DNA of 60,696 nucleotides, taken from assembly GCA_018434945.1 (NCBI GenBank), contig JAHDOI010000051.1, positions 1 through 60,696 on the forward strand, written 5' to 3'. Each line of letters starts with the position of its first letter. The first letter of the stretch is position 1. The stretch is from Selenomonadales bacterium. GTDB lineage: Bacteria > Bacillota > Negativicutes > Sporomusales > UBA7701. Below are positions 41,921 to 50,034 of the stretch, in pieces. A model generated the notes under the pieces. The model worked only from the letters and a program-made list of their open reading frames with translations. It searched no databases and was not told the DNA's origin. The position numbers and the translations under genes were made by a program.

Positions 41921-42658
41921 ATGGACTGGATCGCGAGCCCCTACTTCGTTTTGGTGACGGTGACGCTGGCGACATCGGTTGTGACGCTTTTCACCGGTTT
42001 CGGGGTGGGCACGGTGCTGGCGCCGGTGATGGCGATGTATTTCGATGTGAAGGTGGCCGTTTTTCTCGCCGCGGTCGTGCACTTTTTCAATAACGCTTCC
42101 CGCCTTTATCTTTACCGGGAGTATGTCGACCGGGGGGTTATCAGGCGGTTTGGCGTCATCAGCATCGTGGGCGCTTTCCTGGGGTCGTACGCCCAGGTTT
42201 TCATCGACAGCGCGAGGCTGAAGGCGGGCTTCGGCTTTTTTCTGGTGGCTTACGGCCTGTCGCAGTTCTTGCCTGCGGGGGCGGGCCTCAGGATCCCCCG
42301 CTGGCTGGATCCGGTGGGGGGCTTTTTGTCGGGCCTGCTCGGCGGCCTGATCGGCAACCAGGGGGCGATCCGGTCGCTGTATCTGCTGAATTACCGGCTT
42401 GATAAGAAGGAGTTCGTCGCCAGCGCGGCCCTTATCGCGGTTGTCATCGATTGCACCCGCATCCCGGTGTATGTATATACGATGCACGGCCATCTGGCAG
42501 CCAACGGCCTGCTGCTGCTGACGGTGGTGGCGTCGTCGGTCGCGGGGACGGCGCTGGCAAGCAGGGTGCTGCCGCAGGTGTCGGCGGAGCTTTTCAAACG
42601 GATAATTCTCGTGGCGGTGGTGCTGCTGGGGGCGCTGATGCTGGCGGGGAAGGCGTAG
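41921..42658 (+). CDS. TauE/SafE family membrane protein
   Basis: 245 residues and about seven to eight membrane segments. The two repeated halves show LFTGFGVGTVLAPVMAMYFDVKVAVFLAAVVHFFNN and GFLSGLLGGLIGNQGAIRSLYLL, the family pattern. Members move sulfite, sulfonates or other organic anions. It starts 11 bases after the cupin gene and is probably co-transcribed. GTG ATG at 41918-41923 gives two possible starts. Confidence 0.87.
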   Translation: MDWIASPYFVLVTVTLATSVVTLFTGFGVGTVLAPVMAMYFDVKVAVFLAAVVHFFNNASRLYLYREYVDRGVIRRFGVISIVGAFLGSYAQVFIDSARLKAGFGFFLVAYGLSQFLPAGAGLRIPRWLDPVGGFLSGLLGGLIGNQGAIRSLYLLNYRLDKKEFVASAALIAVVIDCTRIPVYVYTMHGHLAANGLLLLTVVASSVAGTALASRVLPQVSAELFKRIILVAVVLLGALMLAGKA

Positions 42659-42737
42659 CCGTTTGCCGGGCCGGCGGTTGCGCCGGTGCGCAGGCGGGGG
42701 TATAATTGTGCCAGCGAATATGTGTGTATAGGAGCAG

Positions 42738-43169
42738 ATGATGTTATATTACATGGCGATCGGCCTTACGGTGGTTTCGAATGTTCTTTATCACGTGTTT
42801 CTGAAGGTTACGCCGGCGACGGTCAACCCGATCCTGTCGCTGGTCGTGACGTATCTGACGGCGGCGGCGGCGACGACGGCCATTTATTTCCTCTCCCCGG
42901 ACAAGGCGTCGCTGACGGCGGGGCTGAAGGAGCTGAACTGGGCGAGTTACGCACTGGGCCTGGCGATCGTGGGCCTGGAGGTGGGCTTTATGCTGGCGTA
43001 CCGCGCGGGCTGGAATATCACGCTGGCAGGCCTGGTTTCGAGCACGACGGTGTCGCTGCTGCTCATCCCGGTAGGACTGCTGTTTTTCCGCGAGTCGCTG
43101 TCGGCGGTGAACGGTCTGGGGATCGCACTGTGCCTGGTGGGGCTGATACTGGTGAATTACCAGGGATAA
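42738..43169 (+). CDS. single-EamA-unit membrane protein
   Basis: 143 residues with four to five helices, half the size of ordinary EamA transporters. GLLFFRESLSAVNGLGIALCLVGLILVN at the end is the EamA C-terminal helix pair. Such half-size members work as dimers, like small multidrug resistance proteins. AGGAG precedes ATGATG. Followed by a terminator. Confidence 0.82.
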   Translation: MMLYYMAIGLTVVSNVLYHVFLKVTPATVNPILSLVVTYLTAAAATTAIYFLSPDKASLTAGLKELNWASYALGLAIVGLEVGFMLAYRAGWNITLAGLVSSTTVSLLLIPVGLLFFRESLSAVNGLGIALCLVGLILVNYQG

Positions 43170-43190
43170 GGTATTATTGCGGCAACACGA

Positions 43191-43220
43191 AGCCCGTATC
43201 CGGAAGGATACGGGCTTATT
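43191..43220. terminator. bidirectional terminator
   Basis: Perfect 11-bp stem AGCCCGTATCC/GGATACGGGCT with loop GGAA, then TATTTG; serves the convergent genes on both sides. Confidence 0.85.
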
Positions 43221-43231
43221 TGCGTAACACG

Positions 43232-44386
43232 TTATTGCTGGTCGGCGCTGAGACGGACCTGGTCGCGGCCGCCGCCTTTGGCGATGTATAACGCTTTATC
43301 GGCGCGCCGGTAGAGGTCGTAGACGGTTTTGTCGCCCGGCGCGGCCTGGGCGACGCCGATGCTGACGGTGAAGCTCAGGTCGGGGGTGGCCGATGCGGCG
43401 AAGAGGGAGCCGGTTTTCTTGCGGAGACGCTCGGCGATGGCCATGGCTTTCTCGCCGTCGGTGTTCGGCAGGAGGAGGGCGAATTCTTCGCCGCCGGTGC
43501 GGCCGAAGCTGTCGCGCTCGCGGATGGTGCCGAGGACGTAGGCGCAGAAGGCCCTGAGCGCGTCGTCGCCGGCGTGGTGGCCGAAGGTGTCGTTGATGGC
43601 TTTGAAGTGGTCGATGTCGATGACGAACAGGGCCAGAGGCGCGTCGCGGAGGGCGCGGACGGCGAATTCTTCTTCGGCGCGCCGGAAGAAGCCGCGGCGG
43701 TTGAGGGCGCCGGTGAGTTCGTCCCGGTTGGCGAGTTCGGCGAGTTTGTCGCGGGTGACGGCGTCCTGGTGGCGGCCGAGGAATTCCTGGCGGCGCGAGG
43801 TGTAGTAGCGGCTGGAGATGTATACGCCGAGGATGTTGACGATGAGGAAGGACATGACGAAGACGAGGTAGGCGGCGGGCTGCTGGACGTTTTTGACGAG
43901 GAAGAAGACGGCGAAATGGCCGGCGGTGTAGAGGAGCGCCGGGATGACGCGGTTCCAGAATGTAGCCGGGATGACGACGTAGATGCTCATGACGATGAGG
44001 ATGTCGAGGGTGTAGTAGTTGGTATAGGCTGTCGGGCGCAGGAAGGCCTGGATGTATAGGATGCAGCAGGCGGCGGCGAGCCAGGCGGCGAGGGTCAGCC
44101 GGTCGTATTCGGCCGGGCTGACGGAGCGGCCGAGCCTGAAGATGTAATAGGCGGAAGCGAGGAAGATTATCCCCCTGACGGCGAGCGCCTGGGCGAAAAG
44201 CGCCCCGCCGCCTAGGATGACGAAGTCGACGAAGACGAAGAAAAAGCTGACTGCCGCCCAGAAGGCGGAGGAAAATCTGGCGATCAGGGTGTCGCTGTGC
44301 AGGTAGCGCGTCCTGTAGGCGTGCTCGATGCGGTCTTCGAGGCGCGGTTCGAGTTTATTTTCGATTTGTTCGGCCAGTGAGGGCAA
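43232..44386 (-). CDS. membrane-bound diguanylate cyclase
   Basis: 384 residues. Six predicted membrane segments (about 38-195) are followed by a GGDEF domain with GGEEF at 298-302 and the inhibitory RERD five residues before it. DELTGALNRRGFFRRAEEEF starts the domain. Synthesises cyclic di-GMP in response to a membrane signal. TTG start preceded by GGAG. Second such enzyme in the window. Confidence 0.92.
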   Translation of the reverse strand: MPSLAEQIENKLEPRLEDRIEHAYRTRYLHSDTLIARFSSAFWAAVSFFFVFVDFVILGGGALFAQALAVRGIIFLASAYYIFRLGRSVSPAEYDRLTLAAWLAAACCILYIQAFLRPTAYTNYYTLDILIVMSIYVVIPATFWNRVIPALLYTAGHFAVFFLVKNVQQPAAYLVFVMSFLIVNILGVYISSRYYTSRRQEFLGRHQDAVTRDKLAELANRDELTGALNRRGFFRRAEEEFAVRALRDAPLALFVIDIDHFKAINDTFGHHAGDDALRAFCAYVLGTIRERDSFGRTGGEEFALLLPNTDGEKAMAIAERLRKKTGSLFAASATPDLSFTVSIGVAQAAPGDKTVYDLYRRADKALYIAKGGGRDQVRLSADQQ

Positions 44387-44607
44387 TTTGCGATCATCTC
44401 CAGGTTATGTGATGGGATGATGGTAATGTTTCGTCCCGTTGCCCGATTTCTCCTTTTTTCGCTATTTTTCTCTGTCGCCGTCGGCGGCGCGGGCTTTTGC
44501 CGGGCGAGGCCCACGCTGGCGGATAATGGGCGCGGGCCGGTATTTTTGGCAGGAATGGAATCGGCCGGCGCGGGGAAACTAGAAAAAATACGAAGGAGGC
44601 AGGATGG

Positions 44608-45111
44608 ATGACGCTACAGTTGACGCAGAAGGAGAAGCAGTTGCTGCAGGATCAGACGACCCACGAGAAGGTGTGCATCCAGAAGTACCAGCAGTACGCC
44701 GCGAAGGCGGGCGACCCGCAGCTGAAGCAGTTGTTCACGTCGTTCGCCCAGCAGGAGCAGCAGCATCTGGATACGATCACTTCGCTGCTGAACGGCCAGG
44801 CGCCGAGCATGAGCCAGCAAGGCCAGGGACAGCAGAGCCAGCAGGGGATGCAGGCGCAGGCGGGCGGGCAGAGCGGCGCGCAGGCCACTTCGCTGACAGG
44901 GGCGGCGCAGGCCAGCCAGGCGGATGCGATGCTGTGCAAGGATATGCTGATGACGGAGAAGTATGTTTCGGGGGCGTACGATACGGCGATCTTCGAGTTC
45001 ACGGACGCGAGCGTGCGCCAGACGCTGAACCATATCCAGAAGGAGGAGCAGCAGCACGGCGAGGGTATCTACAATTACCTGAGCAGCCATGGGATGTATA
45101 ATACGCAGTGA
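44608..45111 (+). CDS. CotF-like spore coat protein
   Basis: 167 residues. Two helical halves are characteristic of the ferritin-like CotF family: QTTHEKVCIQKYQQYAAKAGDPQLKQLFTSFAQQEQQHLDTITSLLNG and LMTEKYVSGAYDTAIFEFTDASVRQTLNHIQKEEQQHGEGIYNYL. They are joined by a Gln/Gly/Ala/Ser-rich linker (about 66-112), longer than usual. The paired QEQQH and EEQQH motifs could bind metal. AGGAGG eight bases before the ATG; terminator downstream. Confidence 0.88.
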   Translation: MTLQLTQKEKQLLQDQTTHEKVCIQKYQQYAAKAGDPQLKQLFTSFAQQEQQHLDTITSLLNGQAPSMSQQGQGQQSQQGMQAQAGGQSGAQATSLTGAAQASQADAMLCKDMLMTEKYVSGAYDTAIFEFTDASVRQTLNHIQKEEQQHGEGIYNYLSSHGMYNTQ

Positions 45112-45117
45112 CGCGAG

Positions 45118-45148
45118 AACCCGGCGGTGTTTTCCCGCCGGGTTTTTT
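45118..45148 (+). terminator. intrinsic terminator after the CotF-like gene
   Basis: Stem AACCCGGCGG/CCGCCGGGTT with a seven-base loop, followed by TTTTTT. Confidence 0.9.
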
Positions 45149-45155
45149 GGTGTTG

Positions 45156-45473
45156 TCAGTGGTTTTCCATTTTTATGCCGTAGAGGACGAGCTTTTTGCG
45201 GAAGAGGGTGCGCTCGACTTCGATGGTGAGGTCGGCGCCGGCGGCCATGGCGGCGAGGTCGGGGTGACAGTATATGCCGATGTCGCCGGCGGAGAATTCC
45301 AGGTACGGGACGGGGTCGCCGGCATCAGGTTTTCCCGGTCGCACGGACGGGCAGGGGATTTCCCTGGGGCCGCATCAGCCGAAAGCGGTGGATCTTTGCT
45401 CGACGACTGCGGTGATTGCGCCGCCGTTGGCCATGATGTGCTCGCGGGCGGCGGGGGTGACGGAAAAGTGCAT
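45156..45473 (-). CDS. HesB-like selenoprotein with in-frame UGA (Sec33)
   Basis: AAGGAGG lies before ATG 45473. The first 32 codons are followed by TGA (45375-45377) and then, in the same frame, 72 more codons to a proper stop. The joined 105-residue protein is a HesB/IscA-like domain: FSVTPAAREHI at the start, the motif UCGPREIPCPS at the UGA, YLEFSAGDIGIYCHPDL in the middle and TLFRKKLVLYGIKME at the end. A family of HesB-related proteins is known in which Sec replaces the conserved cysteine (TIGR01911). A short hairpin with G in its loop lies 27-44 nt after the UGA. Read without Sec, both halves would be useless fragments. Confidence 0.85.
45334..45351 (-). promoter_or_regulatory. candidate bacterial SECIS hairpin
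   Basis: On the minus strand CCCGTC CGTGC GACCGGG can fold into a six-pair stem with one bulged C and the loop CGTGC. It starts 27 nt from the UGA, and the loop G lies about 34 nt away, within the range of bacterial SelB-binding elements. Only a by-eye fold. Confidence 0.45.
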
Positions 45474-45532
45474 GGTCTGCACCTCCTTCGGGGGTAATGG
45501 CGGCCGGGCGGCGGGCTACGCGCGGGGCAGGG

Positions 45533-45796
45533 TTAGGCTCCGTAGCGCTTCCAGGCTATCTGGCTGAAGGGAAGGCGGGCCAGGAGGGTGACGATGTCTT
45601 TGTCGCCGTAGTAGGTGGGCGAGCCGGTGAGGTCTTGGGCGATGAGGACGACCGGCAGGCCGGGGAAGTATTTCTGGTAAGAGTTTAAGGCATGTTCGGC
45701 CGCGGAGGTGTCCTCGCTGTCGATGACGCCCCTTTTCACCGCCACTACCGCATAGGTCACGTGCTTTTCCTTAATCACCGCTCCATCGAATTCCAT
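45533..45796 (-). CDS. hypothetical protein, 87 aa
   Basis: Soluble alpha/beta protein with KEKHVTYAVVAVKRGVIDS and PGLPVVLIAQDLTGSPTYYGDKDIVTLLARLPFSQIAWKRY. The end resembles small conserved proteins of Negativicutes, but I cannot name a family. The ATG at 45796 follows AAAGGTGGGG. It is on the same strand as the selenoprotein gene 59 bases downstream and may be co-transcribed with it. Confidence 0.7.
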   Translation of the reverse strand: MEFDGAVIKEKHVTYAVVAVKRGVIDSEDTSAAEHALNSYQKYFPGLPVVLIAQDLTGSPTYYGDKDIVTLLARLPFSQIAWKRYGA

Positions 45797-46020
45797 GATG
45801 ACACCCCACCTTTGTTTTGGCTTTTGCGGCGGAGGCCGGACGGCCCGGGAACAGCCCCTCTCCCCCGCTCTGCTGTTTGCTCTTTTATTCCAGATGATAC
45901 GGGGAAAACCCTGCAATTCCTTGCCGGGTTTTCCCTACAGGCCATAGGTATTTTGGATGACCGCGCGTGCGGGGGATGGCCGGATGCTTCCCGGCCGTGT
46001 CTGGGCGGCGCAGGGTCTGA

Positions 46021-46386
46021 TTACGCCATTTTGACATCTTCGATTTTGAATACGAATGGCATGGAGTCCGGGCCGGGGCCGCCGCCGGTCATGACGATAT
46101 CAGAGACCGGTCTGCCGCCGCCGGTGACGTTGTCCAGGTCGGCGTCGCTCAGCCCGGCGGGCGGGAGGATTATCAGCAGTTCGTCGGACTGCTGCTGCAC
46201 GACTTTGAGTTTGAGGCGGCTTTTGAGCTTCGCCCCGGGGGCTATGCGGCCCAGTTCATTTTCGACCGCCGCCGCGGGGTCGTCCAGCAGTTCGCGGCGG
46301 AAAGCGTCTTCTTTGATGGCCCTGTAGACCAACGCCGCCTGGAATTCCTGCCAGGACGGCAGTTTGGGGGGATTTTTCCTGGTCAT
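46021..46386 (-). CDS. NHLP-type RiPP precursor peptide
   Basis: 121 residues. The leader has the nitrile-hydratase-alpha-like pattern: LVYRAIKEDAFRRELLDDPA, then LPPAGLSDADLDNVTGGG, ending in a double-glycine cleavage site at about residue 90. This matches the NHLP leader peptide family (TIGR03793). The putative core is about 31 residues (GRPVSDIVMTGGGPGPDSMP and eleven more), without cysteine but with Ser and Thr. Such leaders direct modification enzymes and a peptidase-containing ABC exporter. None lies in the window, so it is an orphan precursor. AAGGAGG precedes the ATG. Confidence 0.82.
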   Translation of the reverse strand: MTRKNPPKLPSWQEFQAALVYRAIKEDAFRRELLDDPAAAVENELGRIAPGAKLKSRLKLKVVQQQSDELLIILPPAGLSDADLDNVTGGGRPVSDIVMTGGGPGPDSMPFVFKIEDVKMA

Positions 46387-46521
46387 TTGCAGCCTCCTTA
46401 TATTGGGGGGTTTTGTCTCACGAGGGGGCTTCTTGCTGTATTGACATTATTCGGCAGGTAATTGCAAATACCTGTTGAACGGAATATATAGCGGAATCCA
46501 GATACATGGGGGGAATTGGCT

Positions 46522-46947
46522 GTGACAAAAAAGATTCTCGGTGTTCTTGTCTTGACACTTGCTCTCGGAACCGGAGTGTGTTTCGCCGAAGCGGAAATTC
46601 CCAATCTTGTGGGCACATGGACAACGCAATCGGAAGCGGCTCTCTTGACCAAAGCGGGCGGGACGGGCGAATGGACCCACCATAGCCAGGAATTCAGCAC
46701 CCTTTCCGCAGAGCTTGTCATTACCAGGCAGCAGGGCCGAGTGATTTACGCCACATTCACGTCGAAGATGGCTACCGAGCCTATGGCCGGAGTGATCGGC
46801 TGGGACAATAAGACGATCTATTTCGTCGACCATGATGGCTTCACGGATGCGACGATCGTCGGCAAAGACAAGATCACCTGCATCTACCGGCATGTGGGCG
46901 AAAAAGACGCGGTGGCGGCAGCGGGCGTGTGGACACGTAAGAAATAG
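46522..46947 (+). CDS. secreted protein of unknown function, about 141 aa
   Basis: Signal peptide about 1-23 (LGVLVLTLALGTGVCFAEAE). The mature part is a small beta-rich domain: IPNLVGTWTTQSEA, LVITRQQGRVIYATFTS, AGVIGWDNKTIYFVDHDGFTDATIVGKDKITCIYRHVG, resembling lipocalin- or avidin-like barrels in its alternating pattern (inference). GTG at 46522 seven bases after a G-run; TTG at 46516 is the alternative. Terminator follows. Confidence 0.75.
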   Translation: MTKKILGVLVLTLALGTGVCFAEAEIPNLVGTWTTQSEAALLTKAGGTGEWTHHSQEFSTLSAELVITRQQGRVIYATFTSKMATEPMAGVIGWDNKTIYFVDHDGFTDATIVGKDKITCIYRHVGEKDAVAAAGVWTRKK

Positions 46948-46973
46948 CCTGGCAGGCTGATAAGGAAACACTG

Positions 46974-47003
46974 AGGGGGCCGGCGAATAGCCGGCCCCCT
47001 TTG
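46974..47003. terminator. bidirectional terminator
   Basis: AGGGGGCCGGC/GCCGGCCCCCT with loop GAATA, then TTTG; lies between two convergent genes. Confidence 0.85.
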
Positions 47004-47004
47004 C

Positions 47005-48084
47005 TTAGCGCTTATTTTTGTTTTTGGCGTTCTGCATGAGCTGTTTCATTTCGCCGCGGCTGCCGAACATTCTTTTGATCTTTTCCTGCTCGAGCTGGCG
47101 GGAGTTGAGGCCTTCGTAGCCGATTTCCCTGCTGAGCTTTGTGAAACTCAGGAAGCGGTCTGCGGACAGCGTGCCGTCTTCGATGGCTTGTCGCACCGCG
47201 CAGCCCGGCTCGCCGCCGTGGGAGCAGTCTTTGTACCTGCACCCCGCGGCCAGCGCCGCGATGTCTTCGAAGGATTTGGCGAGGTCGCCGCCGTCGAGCT
47301 GGAGCTCCCGCATGCCGGGGGTGTCGATGACGATGCCGCCGCCGGGCAGCAGGAGGAGCTGACGGTGAGTGGTGGTGTGCCGGCCGCGGCCGTCGTCTTC
47401 GCGGATTTCCCTGGTGGCGAGGAGATCGTGCCCGAGCAGGCGGTTTATCAGCGTCGATTTGCCGACGCCGGACGAGCCGACGAAGGCGATGGTCTTGCCC
47501 TCGCCGATATAGGGGAGGATGTCCCGGTAGCCGCCGTCGCCTTTGCTGGAGCAGACGACGACGTCGGTGCCGGCGGCGACGGCGGAGACCTCGGCGAGCC
47601 GCGACGCCAGGTCGCCGCACAGGTCGGCCTTTGTGAGGACGACGACGGGGGTGGCCATGCTGTCAAAGGCGATGGTGAGGTAGCGCTCGAGGCGGCGCAG
47701 GTTAAAGTCGGCATTGAGGGCCATGCAGATGAAGACTGTGTCGAGGTTGGCGGCGATCAGCTGCGTGGCGGCGGCCGTGCCGGCGGCTTTGCGGGCGAGC
47801 AGGCTCCGGCGCGTGAGGATGTGGTGGATGATCGCGGTGCCGGCGGAGTCGCCCTGTCTGTCGGTCATGACCCAGTCGCCGACCGCCGGGAAATCGATAT
47901 TGTCGGCGGCGTTATAGGCGAGCTTGCCGGATACGGCGGCGGCGTATTCGCCTGCTTCGCCGACGACTTTATACAGGTCGCGGTGCTGCTCGGTGACCCT
48001 GGCGATGAACAGGCCGTCGTACATTGTGGCTTCCTGGCTGAAGCGCGGGCTTAGGCCATAGTGGGCTAAATTTATATTTTTCAT
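47005..48084 (-). CDS. rsgA: ribosome small-subunit-dependent GTPase A
   Basis: 359 residues. An OB fold at the N-terminus, a circularly permuted GTPase with G4 VVLTKADLCG before G1 GSSGVGKSTLINRL and G3 DTPGMREL, and a C-terminal zinc finger CRYKDCSHGGEPGC. It checks late 30S subunit assembly, releasing RbfA and other factors on GTP hydrolysis. The ATG at 48084 is chosen because GGAGG is five bases before it; an upstream in-frame TTG overlaps that site. The 5' UTR carries a promoter, leader ORF and alternative hairpins described separately. Confidence 0.95.
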   Translation of the reverse strand: MKNINLAHYGLSPRFSQEATMYDGLFIARVTEQHRDLYKVVGEAGEYAAAVSGKLAYNAADNIDFPAVGDWVMTDRQGDSAGTAIIHHILTRRSLLARKAAGTAAATQLIAANLDTVFICMALNADFNLRRLERYLTIAFDSMATPVVVLTKADLCGDLASRLAEVSAVAAGTDVVVCSSKGDGGYRDILPYIGEGKTIAFVGSSGVGKSTLINRLLGHDLLATREIREDDGRGRHTTTHRQLLLLPGGGIVIDTPGMRELQLDGGDLAKSFEDIAALAAGCRYKDCSHGGEPGCAVRQAIEDGTLSADRFLSFTKLSREIGYEGLNSRQLEQEKIKRMFGSRGEMKQLMQNAKNKNKR

Positions 48085-48245
48085 TTCTTCCTCCAAAAAT
48101 CGTATTCGCGCTTTTGGAGGGAAAATAGGCTTTAGTTCGTCTCTTTTCCCTCCGCGACGAACACAAGCTCCGAATTCAGTATTTTAGACATAGTAAAATG
48201 CCCCCTTTCACCAGGTATCATAGACCCGATGCAGCCGATTGTCAA
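48085..48245 (-). promoter_or_regulatory. rsgA promoter and attenuator-like 5' UTR
   Basis: TTGACA (48240-48245), 17 bases, TATGAT (48217-48222): near-consensus promoter. Downstream, hairpin 1 pairs GGAGGGAAAA (48144-48153, within the leader ORF) with TTTTCCCTCC (48116-48125), 10 bp. Hairpin 2 pairs CCTCCAAAA (48112-48120) with TTTTGGAGG (48090-48098), which contains the rsgA ribosome-binding site, 9 bp plus a G·U. They share 48116-48120 and exclude each other. This is the geometry of translational attenuation by a leader peptide. Confidence 0.75.
48132..48191 (-). CDS. 19-residue leader peptide ORF of rsgA
   Basis: ATG at 48189-48191 follows AAAGGGGG with nine bases of spacing. The peptide is MSKILNSELVFVAEGKETN, then TAA. 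The codons for Glu-Gly-Lys form one arm of hairpin 1 and the stop lies in its loop. The decayed duplicate at 50.1 kb keeps the frame for 17 of 19 residues, though its start is ATT. I do not recognise a known leader peptide. Confidence 0.65.
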   Translation of the reverse strand: MSKILNSELVFVAEGKETN

Positions 48246-48390
48246 GGATTGCCGGGCGAATGGCGGGAATTTTCGCGGCCTTAAACCTGAGGCAGGTCAA
48301 ATTTTGTGGTTGGGAATAAAGGGAATATACCGGATAACGAAGAAAGAATTAAGGAATTTTTTGTAGTTTTGTAGTAATGAGGTATTGCTT

Positions 48391-49899
48391 TTGATAAGTA
48401 GCCCTGCGGTTCTGCTGCGCTGGGGTTTTAGCTCCTGGCTGGCCATCGGCATTGCCGGTATTTTAATAGCCCCGGTTCTCTATTTGTTCAGTAACGGTTT
48501 TGGAGAGCAAGGCGAGGTAACATTTTCTACCGTTTCCTGGTTGTTGGCGAATGGTAATCCGTTATATGTGGACTTGGATTCAGCCGAACGTTACAGTCTG
48601 CAGCACGGGCCAATAGTTTATTTTGTCGTCGGCTATATTATGAAAGCGTTCGGTCCGAGTTACCTGACAGCGAAGGTTGCCACTGTCGGCGCTCTTCTGC
48701 TTTCGATAGCGTTTTCCTGGCTGCTGTTCAGAAAACGTCTTTCGAAGATGGACAGCTTCTGCTTGCTGGGTCTGGAAGCATGGCTTTTTCTGCACTGGCC
48801 TTACACATATCTGATCCGCCCGGATGCATTGATGCTTTTGTGCGTTACTGCGGGCCTTTATTTTGTCGAAACTTTGCAGAAACGGTCTCAGTTGATCATT
48901 GTCATCGCCCTGCTTTTGGGGTTGATGATAAATCTTAAAATACACGGCTTTATATATTTTTTGCCGATCCTATACCTTGTGTACAGGGGATTCGGGGCAA
49001 GAACCGTCGCCGTTATCGGCGGTCTATCAATATTACTGGCCGTTGTGCCATTCTTATCGCCCCATGTATCGCTGGCAAACTATTTATTTTGGGTGTCAGG
49101 CTCGATTAATCACGGTATAATGGTCGGCCGGATCGTCGCCAAGATTTTGCTTGTTGTTGCAATCGTAATGTTGCCTGTCGCGGTCGGGAAATTATCCGGC
49201 ATTAACTTGCGCTCTTTTTATCTCAGCCACAGGTCCCTTTTTCTCGTTGTATTTGTCGCCACGGCTGTGCCGTCGATAGTTGGCTCAAAAGTTGGCAGCG
49301 GCACTAACCACCTAATACCGTTGATTCCCACGTTTATGTACTTGTATATGCTATTTATCGGTTATATCAGGCGAACACAGGCACTTTTGCAGCCGGCAGC
49401 CGTTTCTCCAGTGGCGCGATACTCGAGCGTCGCGCTGATAACGCTGATTTTTGTTATTGTGACTATCGGCGGCATCAATCCCCAGAAAAGAATGGTTGAG
49501 AAAATAAAGGCCAGCGGCAGGGAGACAATTATCCAAGATCTCCGGCGACTGGAGGCCAATTATGCGGGCTATACGCTAGCTATCGGCTATGGCGAAAAAG
49601 ATAATATGCTTTACAGCGATATTACTCCTTTGCCGGTTTTTCGCGGCAGCCCGTATCTCATCGATATGGTCGCCATCGGCGATATGGCAGGCTCGGGCGT
49701 AAATATCCCGGCCGCCACTGCCGGGAAACTGAGCGACGGCGAGATAAAGGTCTGGCTTATTCCCAGGGGGGAAAAACCCTTCGCTTATTATTTGTTTGAC
49801 GGCGCGTTTAGGGATAATTTTTTAAATAACTATGAGATGGCGGGTAAAACAAAATTCTTCGATGTCTGGGTTTACCGCGGCATGGGCAGAAATCATTAA
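48391..49899 (+). CDS. multi-spanning GT-C-like membrane protein (glycosyltransferase 39/ArnT-like)
   Basis: 502 residues and about 11 membrane segments in the first 360 residues. The first external loop has GEVTFSTVSWLLANGNPLYVDLDSAERYSLQHGPIVYFVVGY, resembling the acidic loop of polyprenyl-phosphate sugar transferases, and TYLIRPDALMLLCVTAGLYF follows. The C-terminal 130 residues are soluble and probably external. Predicted to move a sugar from a lipid carrier; the acceptor is unknown. TTG at 48391 has GAGGT seven bases upstream. Lower GC than its surroundings. Confidence 0.7.
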   Translation: MISSPAVLLRWGFSSWLAIGIAGILIAPVLYLFSNGFGEQGEVTFSTVSWLLANGNPLYVDLDSAERYSLQHGPIVYFVVGYIMKAFGPSYLTAKVATVGALLLSIAFSWLLFRKRLSKMDSFCLLGLEAWLFLHWPYTYLIRPDALMLLCVTAGLYFVETLQKRSQLIIVIALLLGLMINLKIHGFIYFLPILYLVYRGFGARTVAVIGGLSILLAVVPFLSPHVSLANYLFWVSGSINHGIMVGRIVAKILLVVAIVMLPVAVGKLSGINLRSFYLSHRSLFLVVFVATAVPSIVGSKVGSGTNHLIPLIPTFMYLYMLFIGYIRRTQALLQPAAVSPVARYSSVALITLIFVIVTIGGINPQKRMVEKIKASGRETIIQDLRRLEANYAGYTLAIGYGEKDNMLYSDITPLPVFRGSPYLIDMVAIGDMAGSGVNIPAATAGKLSDGEIKVWLIPRGEKPFAYYLFDGAFRDNFLNNYEMAGKTKFFDVWVYRGMGRNH

Positions 49900-49976
49900 A
49901 CCCCGATCAGGCATTTTGACATTGTCCAGACCTTATGTATTCTGATAAAAGGAAGATATGGTCCAACCAAAAGCCC

Positions 49977-50002
49977 GAGGGCCGGCCTAAAAGCCGGCCC
50001 TC
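49977..50002. terminator. terminator after the GT-C-like gene
   Basis: Perfect 10-bp stem GAGGGCCGGC/GCCGGCCCTC with a six-base loop, then TAATAAT. Confidence 0.75.
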
Positions 50003-50034
50003 TAATAATGATACGAAAGAACCATCCCCGCAAA

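Larger units (their letters stand above)
48059..48266. repeat. left copy of a direct repeat of about 190 bp (rsgA leader region)
   Basis: Matches 50035-50223 over the promoter, leader ORF and first codons of rsgA. The right copy lacks 19 bp holding the rsgA ribosome-binding site and start codon. The two flank the membrane protein gene at 48391-49899. Confidence 0.85.

Noticed and set aside
44417..44611. 64-codon plus-strand frame before the CotF-like gene with a signal-like start
   Set aside because: No ribosome-binding site, overlaps the CotF start, and the tail is not protein-like. Possible but unsupported.
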